Source of the DNA: CAVVST01 sp963750995
Lineage (GTDB): Bacteria > Acidobacteriota > Vicinamibacteria > Vicinamibacterales > UBA2999
Direction: 5' to 3'
Length of the DNA: 64,000 bases
Assembly (NCBI GenBank): GCA_963750995.1
Contig: CAVVST010000001.1
Location: 434,001 to 498,000, forward strand
The position numbers were made by a program, and so were the translations under genes. Each line of letters opens with the position of its first letter. Positions within the stretch are counted from its first letter, which is position 1. Below, piece by piece: positions 36,857 to 44,286 of the stretch. The notes beneath the pieces were generated by a model. That model worked only from the letters and a program-made list of their open reading frames with translations. It did not search any database and was not told where the DNA came from.

Positions 36857-37876
36857 ATGGCGACGATGTTTTATGACAAGGACGCGGATATCCAGTTGAT
36901 CCGCAAGAAGAAGGTTGCGGTCATCGGATATGGCTCCCAGGGGCACGCGCATGCGCTGAACCTCAAGGACGCCGGCGTCGAGGTGGTGGTCGGCCTGCCG
37001 TCGACGAGCAAGTCCGTCGAGAAGGCGAAGCACGCGGGCCTGACGGTCATGAGCATCGCTGACGCCTCGAAGTGGGCCGACGTGATCATGGTGCTGGTGC
37101 CGGATCAGCACCAGGCGAAGGTCTACAACGCGGACATCAAGCAGCATCTGACCGCCGGGAAGATGCTGATGTTCGCGCATGGGTTCGCGGTTCGCTTCAA
37201 CTGGATCGTGCCGCCGAAGGACGTGGACGTGACGATGGTGGCGCCCAAGGCGCCGGGCCACCGGGTGCGCGAGGTGTTCACGGAAGGGGGCGGCACGCCC
37301 GGGCTCCTGGCCGTCCACCAGGACGTGACCGGCACGGGGCGCGCACTTGCGTTGTCGTATGCGCGTGCGATCGGCTGCACCCGCGCCGGCGTGATTGAGA
37401 CGACGTTTGCCGAGGAGACCGAAACCGATCTGTTTGGCGAGCAGGCAGTGCTCTGCGGCGGCACGAGCGCGCTGGTCAAGGCGGGCTTCGAGACGTTGAT
37501 CGAGGCCGGCTACCAGCCCGAGATCGCATATTTCGAGTGCCTGCACGAACTGAAGCTGATTGTCGACCTGATGTACCGCGGCGGCCTGCAGTACATGCGC
37601 TACTCGATCAGCGACACCGCGGAGTATGGCGACTACACCGCCGGCGCCCGGATCGTGACGGACGAGACCAAGGCGACGATGCGCAAGCTGCTCAAGGAGA
37701 TTCAGTCGGGCGAGTTCGCGAAGAAGTGGATCGACGAGAACGAAACCGGTTGTCCGAACTTCAAGCGGATGCGCGAGCAGGATCGGAACCACCCGGTCGA
37801 GATCGTCGGGTCGAAGCTGCGCGACATGATGCCGTTCCTCGACCCGGTGAAGCTCCCGCAGCCGGCCTCGGTGTGA
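36857..37876 (+). CDS. ilvC: Ketol-acid reductoisomerase (class I)
   Basis: This NADPH- and Mg-dependent enzyme does the second step of branched-chain synthesis. GGAGC precedes ATG 36857. Seen: VAVIGYGSQGHAHALNLKDAG, FAHGFAVRF, KAPGHRVREVFTEGGGTP, the metal-binding ETTFAEETETDLFGEQAVL and HELKLIVDLMYRGGL. Length 339 aa is class I. Cofactor specificity loop is LPSTSKSVEKA. Intact. Confidence 0.97.
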   Translation: MATMFYDKDADIQLIRKKKVAVIGYGSQGHAHALNLKDAGVEVVVGLPSTSKSVEKAKHAGLTVMSIADASKWADVIMVLVPDQHQAKVYNADIKQHLTAGKMLMFAHGFAVRFNWIVPPKDVDVTMVAPKAPGHRVREVFTEGGGTPGLLAVHQDVTGTGRALALSYARAIGCTRAGVIETTFAEETETDLFGEQAVLCGGTSALVKAGFETLIEAGYQPEIAYFECLHELKLIVDLMYRGGLQYMRYSISDTAEYGDYTAGARIVTDETKATMRKLLKEIQSGEFAKKWIDENETGCPNFKRMREQDRNHPVEIVGSKLRDMMPFLDPVKLPQPASV

Positions 37877-37880
37877 TCCC

Positions 37881-38017
37881 GGCGGGTCGCTCCGCGGAAT
37901 GGCGGTCCGCTCCGCGGAATGGCGGGTCCGCTCCGCGGAATGGCGGGTCCGCTTCGCGGAGCCCGCCCTAGTCACCGTTCCCCACGAACGTAGGCCGGGT
38001 TCCGCGAAGCGGACCCG
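37881..38017. repeat. REP-like tandem array and palindromes between ilvC and ilvD
   Basis: Units of 20-21 bp, GGCGGGTCCGCTCCGCGGAA plus T, repeat three times at 37881, 37901 and 37921, and a fourth unit at 37942-37967 turns into a full palindrome ending GCGGAGCCCGCC. A second palindrome, starting GCCGGGTTCCGCGAAGCGG, lies at 37992-38017. The first two units each lack one base. The array would add in-frame residues (RSAEW repeats) before ilvD if an upstream start were used; I reject that start. Confidence 0.8.
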
Positions 38018-38027
38018 GCAATGGCCT

Positions 38028-39692
38028 ATGAACAAATATTCTTCACGCGTCACCCAGCCCCGCAGCCAGGGCGCGTCGCAGGCGATGCTGTACGGCATCG
38101 GCCTCACCGACGCGGACCTGCAGAAGCCGCAGGTGGGCATCTGCAGCATGTGGTACGAGGGCAACACCTGCAATATGCACCTCGATCGCCTTGCCGCCGA
38201 GGTGAAAACGGGTGTGCAGGCCGCCGGGCTCGTCGGACTCCGCTTCAACACCATCGGCGTCAGCGACGGCCTGTCGATGGGCACCGAGGGGATGAGCTAC
38301 TCGCTGCCCTCGCGCGACCTGATTGCCGACTCGATCGAGACGGTGATGGGCGCCCAGTGGTACGACGGGCTCGTCACCGTGCCGGGCTGCGACAAGAACA
38401 TGCCCGGGTCGGTCATCGCGATGGCGCGGCTGAACCGCCCGTCGCTGATGGTGTACGGCGGCACGATCCGCGCCGGACACGCGCTCGGCAAGCCGCGCGA
38501 CATCATTTCCGCTTTCCAGTCGTACGGCGAATACCTCGCCGGCGTCATTACCGACGAGCAGCGCATCGACATCGTCCGTCACGCATGCCCCGGGGCCGGC
38601 GCATGCGGCGGCATGTACACGGCCAACACGATGGCAGTGGCGATCGAGGCCCTGGGACTGTCGCTGCCGTACAGTTCATCGCTCCCGGCCGAGGATCCGG
38701 GCAAGGCGGACGAGTGTCGTCGGGCAGGTGCCGCGGTACGCATCCTGCTCGAGCGCGACCTGAAACCGCTCGACATCCTGACGAAGCAGTCCTTCGAGAA
38801 CGCCATCGCCCTGGTGATGGCGGTCGGCGGATCGACCAACGCGGTCCTGCACCTGCTGGCGATTGCCAAGGCGGCGCGCATTGCGCTGTCGCTCGACGAT
38901 TTCCAGCGCGCCAGCGACCGTGTGCCGCTGCTCGCCGACCTCAAGCCGAGCGGCACGTACGTCCAGGAGGATCTCCACGCGGTCGGCGGGACGCCGGCGG
39001 TGATGAAGTACCTGCTCGAGCGCGGGTTCCTGCACGGCGACTGCATGACGGTCACCGGCAAGACACTTGCCGAGAACCTGGCGGAAGCGCCGGCGCTGTC
39101 AGCGGGACAGAAGATCATCCAGACGGTGGAGCAACCGGTGCTGCCCCGCGGTCACATCCGCATCCTGCGAGGCAACCTGGCGCCAGACGGCGCGGTCGCG
39201 AAGATCACCGGGAAGGAAGGTGAGCGGTTCGCCGGCCCGGCGCGCGTCTACGACTCCGAGGAGTCGATGCTGGCAGGTCTCGAACGCAATGAAATCGCCA
39301 AAGGGTCAGTCGTGGTGATCCGCTACGAGGGGCCGAAAGGCGGACCCGGCATGCCCGAAATGTTGACGCCCACCTCCGCCATCATGGGCGCGGGCCTGGG
39401 CAAGGACGTGGCAATGCTGACCGACGGCCGCTTCTCGGGCGGCTCGCACGGGTTCATCATCGGCCACATCACACCGGAAGCGCAGGACGGCGGTCCGATC
39501 GCGCTCGTTCGCGACGGCGACCGCGTGACGATCGACGCGAACGCCTGCGAGCTGAGGGTCGACCTGTCGGATGAGGAACTGGCCAGCCGTCGGGCCGCGT
39601 GGCAGGCGCCGGCGCCAAAAGCGGCGACCGGCGTCCTGGGCAAGTACGTGCGCCTCGTCCGATCCGCTTCCGAAGGTTGTGTCACGGATTGA
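38028..39692 (+). CDS. ilvD: Dihydroxy-acid dehydratase
   Basis: This Fe-S enzyme dehydrates dihydroxy acids to 2-keto acids for valine and isoleucine. ATG 38028 gives MNKYSSRVTQPRSQGASQAM; the in-frame extension to 37899 is repeat-encoded. Cluster and metal ligands lie in GICSMWYEGNTCNMH, PGCDKNMPGSVIAMARL and HACPGAGACGGMYTANTM; the C-terminal signature is LTDGRFSGGSHGFIIGH. Length 554 aa, intact, last gene of the ilv operon. Confidence 0.96.
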   Translation: MNKYSSRVTQPRSQGASQAMLYGIGLTDADLQKPQVGICSMWYEGNTCNMHLDRLAAEVKTGVQAAGLVGLRFNTIGVSDGLSMGTEGMSYSLPSRDLIADSIETVMGAQWYDGLVTVPGCDKNMPGSVIAMARLNRPSLMVYGGTIRAGHALGKPRDIISAFQSYGEYLAGVITDEQRIDIVRHACPGAGACGGMYTANTMAVAIEALGLSLPYSSSLPAEDPGKADECRRAGAAVRILLERDLKPLDILTKQSFENAIALVMAVGGSTNAVLHLLAIAKAARIALSLDDFQRASDRVPLLADLKPSGTYVQEDLHAVGGTPAVMKYLLERGFLHGDCMTVTGKTLAENLAEAPALSAGQKIIQTVEQPVLPRGHIRILRGNLAPDGAVAKITGKEGERFAGPARVYDSEESMLAGLERNEIAKGSVVVIRYEGPKGGPGMPEMLTPTSAIMGAGLGKDVAMLTDGRFSGGSHGFIIGHITPEAQDGGPIALVRDGDRVTIDANACELRVDLSDEELASRRAAWQAPAPKAATGVLGKYVRLVRSASEGCVTD

Positions 39693-39750
39693 CCACGACG
39701 TTCACGACGATCACGACGAGCCGATTCGTGTCCGTCGTGCCGTCGTGGTT
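39691..39750. repeat. Intergenic inverted repeat, AACCACGACG family (copy C)
   Basis: ACCACGACG (39692-39700) pairs with CGTCGTGGT (39741-39749). Inside are three CACGACG-type words on the left and CGTCGTG words on the right, around CGATTCGTG. It fills the gap between the convergent ends of ilvD and the hydrolase gene, so it could terminate both. Confidence 0.8.
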
Positions 39751-39755
39751 CTACT

Positions 39756-41024
39756 CTAGCTTTCTTCGGCGCGCAGCTCGCGCATCATCCAGTCCTGCAG
39801 CGTCGAAGGCCGGTCGTCGCGCGGCCCGCCGGCTTTCGCCGCGTGGTGCGGATGGCCGAGCCCGGCCATCATGTCGCGCTTCGAGTTCACCGCGGCCTGG
39901 TACAACCGGTACGCACCCTGCGGGTCCATGATGCGGTCGTCGGACCCGTAGCCGATGACCATCGCGGCGCGAATGTTCGTGACCGTGCCGGACGTCGTGT
40001 AATCGCGCAGCTTGCGCCGCGCGTCGGCGAGGTCGCGCGCGCCGACGATCCAGCGCACCCGGTCCTGGATCGGCGGGTAGTAGTCGAACAGGTCCTGGCC
40101 GATGTCGAGTGAGCCGCTGCCCATCACCACCGCTTTGATCCGGGGTTCACCGCTGGCGGCCCGCGGCGCTGTCCAGCCGCCCATGCTGATGCCCTGCGCG
40201 CCGATCCGCGAGGCATCGACGTCCGGCCGCGTTTCCAGGTAGTCGATCATCGCTTTCGCCAGCCGCTCGGGGTCCGGCGGAAGCGCGAGATGCTGCAGCC
40301 GCATGGCCGACCCCTGGCCCGGCAGGTCGACGACGAGGTATGCCATCCCGCGAGCGACGAACGAGCCGCCGCCCATGATGGTGTTCTCGGCCATGCTGTC
40401 AGCGCCTTGGAACCCGATCACCACCGGAAAGCGACGTCCTGCCGCGCCACCCGGTTTGCGGAAGTAGCCCTCGAGCATGACGTTCTCGAACGGGATCTTC
40501 ACGCGCTCGAAGGGCGGCCGCTGCATCTGCCACGCCTTGTCGAACATCTCGCGCATCTTCCGGTAGGTCGGCAGTTGACGTGGATGGTTTTCCGCGCAGT
40601 ACAGGGTGGCGTTCGAGTAGAACTCCTGCGCTTTACGGTAGTGCTCGTGTGCGGTCACCTTGAGTCCGGCCGAGGCGTAGCCTTCAGCCAGTTCCTCGTT
40701 CCGTTCGGCGACACGCGACCACTCGTTGATCCACGACTCCATGTCGTACGGCTTCAGGCGGTACGCCACTTCCAGTTCATCCTGGTCGCTGGTGTAGATC
40801 GACTGCACCATGCGGATTTCAGTCTGGCCGCCGCCGGGGAGTCCCGGGCCGGGGAAGAGGGCTTTTTCGTCGCGTCCGCCGACCGCGCCGAGCTTGCCGC
40901 TGGCCGGTCCGAAGTCCTGCGCGAACGCGGAGACGCCAAGGGCGCGGGTGAGCAGGGGAGCGCCCGCCGAGGCGAGACCCCAGCGCATGAGACGACGACG
41001 GCTGAGAAATGAAGGATTGGACAT
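39756..41024 (-). CDS. Tat-exported alpha/beta hydrolase (FrsA/DUF1100-like)
   Basis: This is a 422-aa exported hydrolase. The N-terminus has a twin-arginine signal, SRRRLMRWGLASAGAPLL, with cleavage after SAFA. A helical domain (MESWINEWSRVAERNEEL, HEHYRKAQEFYSNAT) precedes the alpha/beta core, with FPVVIGFQGADS, the nucleophile elbow GAQGISMGGWTAP, Asp in GYGSDDRIMDP and His in MAGLGHPHH. The helical insert resembles 2,6-dihydroxypseudooxynicotine hydrolase-type enzymes. The substrate is not known. Confidence 0.85.
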   Translation of the reverse strand: MSNPSFLSRRRLMRWGLASAGAPLLTRALGVSAFAQDFGPASGKLGAVGGRDEKALFPGPGLPGGGQTEIRMVQSIYTSDQDELEVAYRLKPYDMESWINEWSRVAERNEELAEGYASAGLKVTAHEHYRKAQEFYSNATLYCAENHPRQLPTYRKMREMFDKAWQMQRPPFERVKIPFENVMLEGYFRKPGGAAGRRFPVVIGFQGADSMAENTIMGGGSFVARGMAYLVVDLPGQGSAMRLQHLALPPDPERLAKAMIDYLETRPDVDASRIGAQGISMGGWTAPRAASGEPRIKAVVMGSGSLDIGQDLFDYYPPIQDRVRWIVGARDLADARRKLRDYTTSGTVTNIRAAMVIGYGSDDRIMDPQGAYRLYQAAVNSKRDMMAGLGHPHHAAKAGGPRDDRPSTLQDWMMRELRAEES

Positions 41025-41066
41025 GCGCGGATGATCGGCCTGCGATCACCGGCATGTCAAGCGCGG

Positions 41067-41430
41067 TCAATTCTGGGTATGCCGGTGGGCCCGATCCACC
41101 ATACGCACGAGGCGCTGCGGGTCGAATGGCTTCTGCAGAATGCCGAAGAATTCCGGGTTCGCACGGGCCTGCCGCAGGCCCTTCTCGTTGCCCGAGATCG
41201 CGATTACCGGGGTGTGGTGGGTCCGCTGGGCGGAACGCAGCTCGTCGAGGACCTCGAACCCGCTCGCAATCGGCAGGGCCAGGTCGACGACGACCACATC
41301 CGGTTCGAACGCTTCGAGCAAGCGAAGTCCCGCCAGCCCGTCGGCCGCCGTGCGGACCTTATGGCCAGTCATCCTGCAGCACTTCGGCAAAGATTTCGCG
41401 CGCGCTCTCGTCGTCCTCTACCAGGAGCAC
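41067..41430 (-). CDS. Single-domain response regulator receiver, one frame break
   Basis: This is a stand-alone CheY-like receiver. From GTG 41430: VLLVEDDESAREIFAEVLQ, then, after dropping one extra G near 41372, MTGHKVRTAADGLAGLRLL, phospho-acceptor Asp in PDVVVVDLALPIASGFEVL, Thr/Ser switch PVIAISGNE and Lys in GILQKPFDPQ. Corrected length 120 aa. No output domain, so it probably passes a signal to a kinase or partner. The hybrid kinase at 30.9 kb is the only histidine kinase in the window. Confidence 0.85.
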
Positions 41431-41519
41431 CTGGGCGGAGTGTGAATAAAGCTCGGACACAGGTTGAAATAATTCGCAAGCATATCGCCCGCCAACAAAG
41501 GGCGGTCGAAAACGGGTCT

Positions 41520-41799
41520 TCAGTTCCCGCACCCCAGATCCGTGCCGGCCTCGTCAATACTCAGGCTCATCATCAGCTTGCCCGCCTGGTCAGGCACGTC
41601 GCCTTCTCGCGGTGGAAGAGAATCGGGCGCGAGGACGAGGAAGCCCTCGGCGGCAAATCGATCCGCGATGTTTTCGATGTGCGGGACCAGGCCCCACCCT
41701 TCCTGGAACACGATGATGCCCGGGCCGTTGCCCTTCGGCCTGGCGGGATATCCGTCGGGCCGTGCGGCCGTTGGCTTTGAAGGTGACGCGCTGTCCCAT
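41520..41799 (-). pseudogene. Truncated dienelactone hydrolase
   Basis: After removing one extra C near 41760 the sequence reads MGQRVTFKANGRTADGYPAR, GPGIIVFQEGWGLVPHIENI, RFAAEGFLVLAPDSL and PDQAGKLMMSLSIDEAGTDL, then CGN-stop. This is the first third of a dienelactone hydrolase (normally 220-240 aa) including the usual QE-WGL segment, but the region with the catalytic Cys, Asp and His is absent. About 92 aa remain. Downstream bases hold no continuation, so this truncation looks real, unlike the single-base breaks elsewhere. Confidence 0.75.
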
Positions 41800-41869
41800 G
41801 GGAGCCCAACTTACTGGACCTACCGATTCGGGTGATGCGCGACGCGCGGACAGATCTCAGAATCGCCTC

Positions 41870-42805
41870 ATGATCCCGGAAACCAGCGTTCGCAGCGACG
41901 CCGAATTGCTCGACGCCTATTCACAGGCCGTGATCGGGGCGGTCGAGGCGGTCGCCCCGGCCGTCGTCCGCATCGAGATCGGACGCGGCGGCGGATCCGG
42001 CGTCGTGTTCACGCCCGACGGCTTCGTCCTGACGAACAATCACGTCGTCGAGCGCGGGGGCGCGATGCGTGTAACGCTGCCCGACGGCCGCGAGACCGGG
42101 GCAGCGCTCATCGGCCGTGATGCCGACAGCGATCTCGCCGTGATTCGCATCACCGGATCGGCGCTTCCCTGGGCGCGATTCGGCGATTCGCGCGACGTGC
42201 GGGTGGGACAGGTGGCGGTCGCCATCGGCAATCCGTACGGCTTTCAGCATTCGGTGACGGCGGGCGTCGTCAGCGCCGTAGGCCGATCGCTCCGGGCGCA
42301 ATCCATGCGTCTGATCGAAGACGTCATTCAAACCGACGCCGCGCTCAATCCCGGCAATTCGGGCGGGCCGCTGGTCACGACGCGCGGAGAAGTGGTTGGC
42401 ATCAACACCGCCATGCTGGCGCCGGCGCAGGGACTCTGCTTCGCCATCGCGAGCAATACGGCACGGTTCGTGGCGTCCCGCCTCATGCGAGACGGCCGGA
42501 TCCGCCGCAGCTACATCGGGATCGTCGGCAACCAGATACCGATTCCGCGTGCGCTGGCGCGGGCGAACCAGCTGGCGGTGACATCGGGCGTCCGCGTGGC
42601 GTCGATCGCGCCGGGGAGCCCTGCCGCGACAGCCGGATTCAAGGAAACCGACATCGTCCTGGGTTTCGACGGGAATCCGATTGGCGGGATCGACGACCTG
42701 CATCGGCTCCTGACCGAGGACCACATCGGTGTTCCGGCGGTGGTCGTCGTTCTGCGGGCCGGCCAGCGCCGCCAGCTGACCGTCGTTCCATCCGAGCGTT
42801 TGTAG
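41870..42805 (+). CDS. HtrA/Deg-type serine protease with PDZ domain
   Basis: This is a 311-aa trypsin-like protease with the full triad: His in FVLTNNHVVE, Asp in DADSDLAVIRI and Ser in ALNPGNSGGPLV. Oxyanion and substrate loops GNPYGFQHSVTAGVVS look normal. One PDZ domain follows (VRVASIAPGSPAATAGFKET, ILGFDGNPIGGIDDL-like). No signal peptide is seen from ATG 41870, so it may be cytosolic or use an unrecognised start; the in-frame upstream codons do not add a signal. The stop codon lies in a REP-like repeat. Compare the dead paralogue at 43253. Confidence 0.92.
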   Translation: MIPETSVRSDAELLDAYSQAVIGAVEAVAPAVVRIEIGRGGGSGVVFTPDGFVLTNNHVVERGGAMRVTLPDGRETGAALIGRDADSDLAVIRITGSALPWARFGDSRDVRVGQVAVAIGNPYGFQHSVTAGVVSAVGRSLRAQSMRLIEDVIQTDAALNPGNSGGPLVTTRGEVVGINTAMLAPAQGLCFAIASNTARFVASRLMRDGRIRRSYIGIVGNQIPIPRALARANQLAVTSGVRVASIAPGSPAATAGFKETDIVLGFDGNPIGGIDDLHRLLTEDHIGVPAVVVVLRAGQRRQLTVVPSERL

Positions 42806-42860
42806 GGCGGATTCTGCGGCGAGGACTCATGTAAGGCGGGTTCCGCGAAGCGGACCCGCC
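42801..42860. repeat. REP-like repeat between HtrA and LuxR-type gene
   Basis: Two adjacent units of about 29 bp both start TGTA(G/A)GGCGG: one at 42801 (TTCTGCGGCGAGGAC follows) and one at 42830 (GTTCCGCGAAGCGGAC follows). The second forms a perfect palindrome at 42835-42860, GGCGGGT-TCCGC-GAA-GCGGA-CCCGCC. It lies exactly between two convergent stop codons and overlaps both. Confidence 0.8.
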
Positions 42861-43234
42861 TACAGCGTGATCAACCCGCGCCGCACCGCACGCCGCACCG
42901 CATCCGTGCGGTTGGCGGCCCCGAGCTTTCCGTAAATCGACGCCACGTGGAACTTGACGGTCTGGTCACTGATGCCAAGACGCTCGGCGATCGCCTTGTT
43001 GGCGAGTCCCTCGGCCAGCAGTTCGAGCACCTGGATTTCGCGCGGTGTGAGTGGCTCCGGAATCGCTTCGTCTCTGGCGCCGCCGTCGGGTGCGATCAGG
43101 ATCCCATCCGCTTCGATCCCGGAAGCCTCTGCCGCGGCGAGCGTGAGGAATTCGCCGGCGACCTGCAGCGACCCGTTCAGGCCGGCGCGAAGCCGCGCGC
43201 GATCGTCAACCGGACCGACGAGAAGCACTCGCAT
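42860..43234 (-). CDS. Short LuxR/NarL-type regulator with reduced receiver
   Basis: This is a 124-aa DNA-binding protein. The C-terminal half is a full LuxR-type helix-turn-helix: LTPREIQVLELLAEGLANKA, IAERLGISDQTVKFHVASIY, GKLGAANRTDAVRRAVRRG. The N-terminal 58 residues start like a receiver (MRVLLVGPVDDRARLRAGL) but are half the usual length, with no clear phospho-acceptor site; the strand ILIAPDGG is the nearest equivalent. It starts 18 bp after the dead HtrA-like gene, so the two are probably cotranscribed. Confidence 0.88.
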   Translation of the reverse strand: MRVLLVGPVDDRARLRAGLNGSLQVAGEFLTLAAAEASGIEADGILIAPDGGARDEAIPEPLTPREIQVLELLAEGLANKAIAERLGISDQTVKFHVASIYGKLGAANRTDAVRRAVRRGLITL

Positions 43235-43252
43235 GCGATAGACGCGCCTGAC

Positions 43253-44137
43253 CTAGGATGGCCGTTCACCCACCTTCACCACGATATCGCGGGCGGCGCC
43301 GCCGCGCAGCACTCCCAGCGTCGCGTCGCGCCCGACGCGATCGCCAACCAGCAGGTCAAGCAAGTCTTCCGGCGATTCGATCGGATGGGCGTCGAGCGCC
43401 ACGATCACGTCGCCGACGAGAATCCCCGCGCGGGCGGCGGGACTCCCGGGCGTGACCGCGGTCACGAGCAGCGCCTCCTCACGGCCTTCGTCGGCGCGCT
43501 GCGACTCGGGGAGCGTCACCGGCTGGCCGGCAATGCCGAGGAAGCCGCGCTTCATGCCGCCGTGTTCGAGTACGGCCGCCGCCGCCTTCCACGCGATTGC
43601 GGTTGGGATGATGACACCCAGCCCCCGGATCTCGGCGGCGGTCGCGACGCCGACGAGGCCGCCCGAGGCGTCGAGAAATGCGCCGCCGGCAAAGCCGTCG
43701 TGCATCGGCGCCGTGGTGCGAATGACCTGGTCGATGGCGCGCCGCCGTCCTGTTCGAAGCGGCCCGCCGATCACCGAGACGATGCCTGCGCTCGCCGTCA
43801 GCGCGTTGCTCCAGGAGCGCGCGACGGCGAGCGCAAGATGTCCAACCCGGGCCTGATCCTTCGCCGGCGAGAGGGCGCGTCCCTGCAGGCCCGGCACGCG
43901 GAGCACGGCAAGACTGGTTGCAGGATCCCAGCCCGCAAGCTGCGCTTCGAAAGCTTGGCCCTCGGGCTGGCGCACACTGAGGCCGTCCTCGCGGCCGAGC
44001 GCTCGCATGGTCGTCACGACGACATCGGCGCCGTAGACGATGCCGGTGGCCGGCCGCCGGCGTCCCTGCACCTGGACGATCGACGGGGCAGCGCCGGCGA
44101 CTACCTCCGCCATCTGGTTCGAAAGGTCAATGAGCAT
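43253..44137 (-). CDS. Catalytically dead HtrA-like protein with PDZ domain
   Basis: This 294-aa protein aligns end to end with the active HtrA at 41870. The triad is lost at all three places: His becomes Arg (VVVTTMRALGRE against VLTNNHVVE), Asp becomes Ser (DPATSLAVLRV against DADSDLAVIRI), and Ser becomes Ala (HDGFAGGAFLD against NPGNSGGPLV). Fold-defining strands remain, as does a PDZ domain, VTAVTPGSPAARAGILVGDV and PIESPEDLLDLLVGDRVG. It is intact and has no frame breaks, so it looks like a maintained pseudoprotease, perhaps an adaptor or sensor. The start could be 24 bp upstream. Confidence 0.85.
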   Translation of the reverse strand: MLIDLSNQMAEVVAGAAPSIVQVQGRRRPATGIVYGADVVVTTMRALGREDGLSVRQPEGQAFEAQLAGWDPATSLAVLRVPGLQGRALSPAKDQARVGHLALAVARSWSNALTASAGIVSVIGGPLRTGRRRAIDQVIRTTAPMHDGFAGGAFLDASGGLVGVATAAEIRGLGVIIPTAIAWKAAAAVLEHGGMKRGFLGIAGQPVTLPESQRADEGREEALLVTAVTPGSPAARAGILVGDVIVALDAHPIESPEDLLDLLVGDRVGRDATLGVLRGGAARDIVVKVGERPS

Positions 44138-44188
44138 GGGTTGATCGTCGCCGGAACGCACGCGCGATACATCACCCGATCGGGCAGG

Positions 44189-44283
44189 GACGACGTCGGC
44201 CGGGTTCGCACGGCGAGGACGACGCAGGGAAGGTTCCGCGCAGCGAGGACGATGTAGGGCGGGTTCCGCGCAGCGGACCCGCC
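44189..44283. repeat. REP-like tandem array between the DACNV gene and the dead HtrA gene
   Basis: Three tandem units of 29-30 bp start at 44189, 44218 and 44248, each beginning GACGA(C/T)G and carrying (G)GGTTC(C)GC-CAGCG. The last one forms a palindrome at 44258-44283 of the type GGCGGGT-TCCGC-GCA-GCGGA-CCCGCC. It starts 52 bp upstream of the dead HtrA ATG and ends four bases before the DACNV stop. Confidence 0.78.
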
Positions 44284-44286
44284 GGG

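Noticed and set aside
37881..37970. CRISPR array
   Set aside because: Units are 20-21 bp with no spacers, are palindromic, and no cas gene is nearby.
37899..38027. N-terminal extension of IlvD with RSAEW repeats
   Set aside because: It is translated from the REP-like tandem array; the normal start is the ATG at 38028.
42947..44257. Plus-strand open frame of 436 codons opposite the LuxR and dead HtrA genes
   Set aside because: Shadow frame; the minus strand holds clear HTH and PDZ/HtrA proteins.
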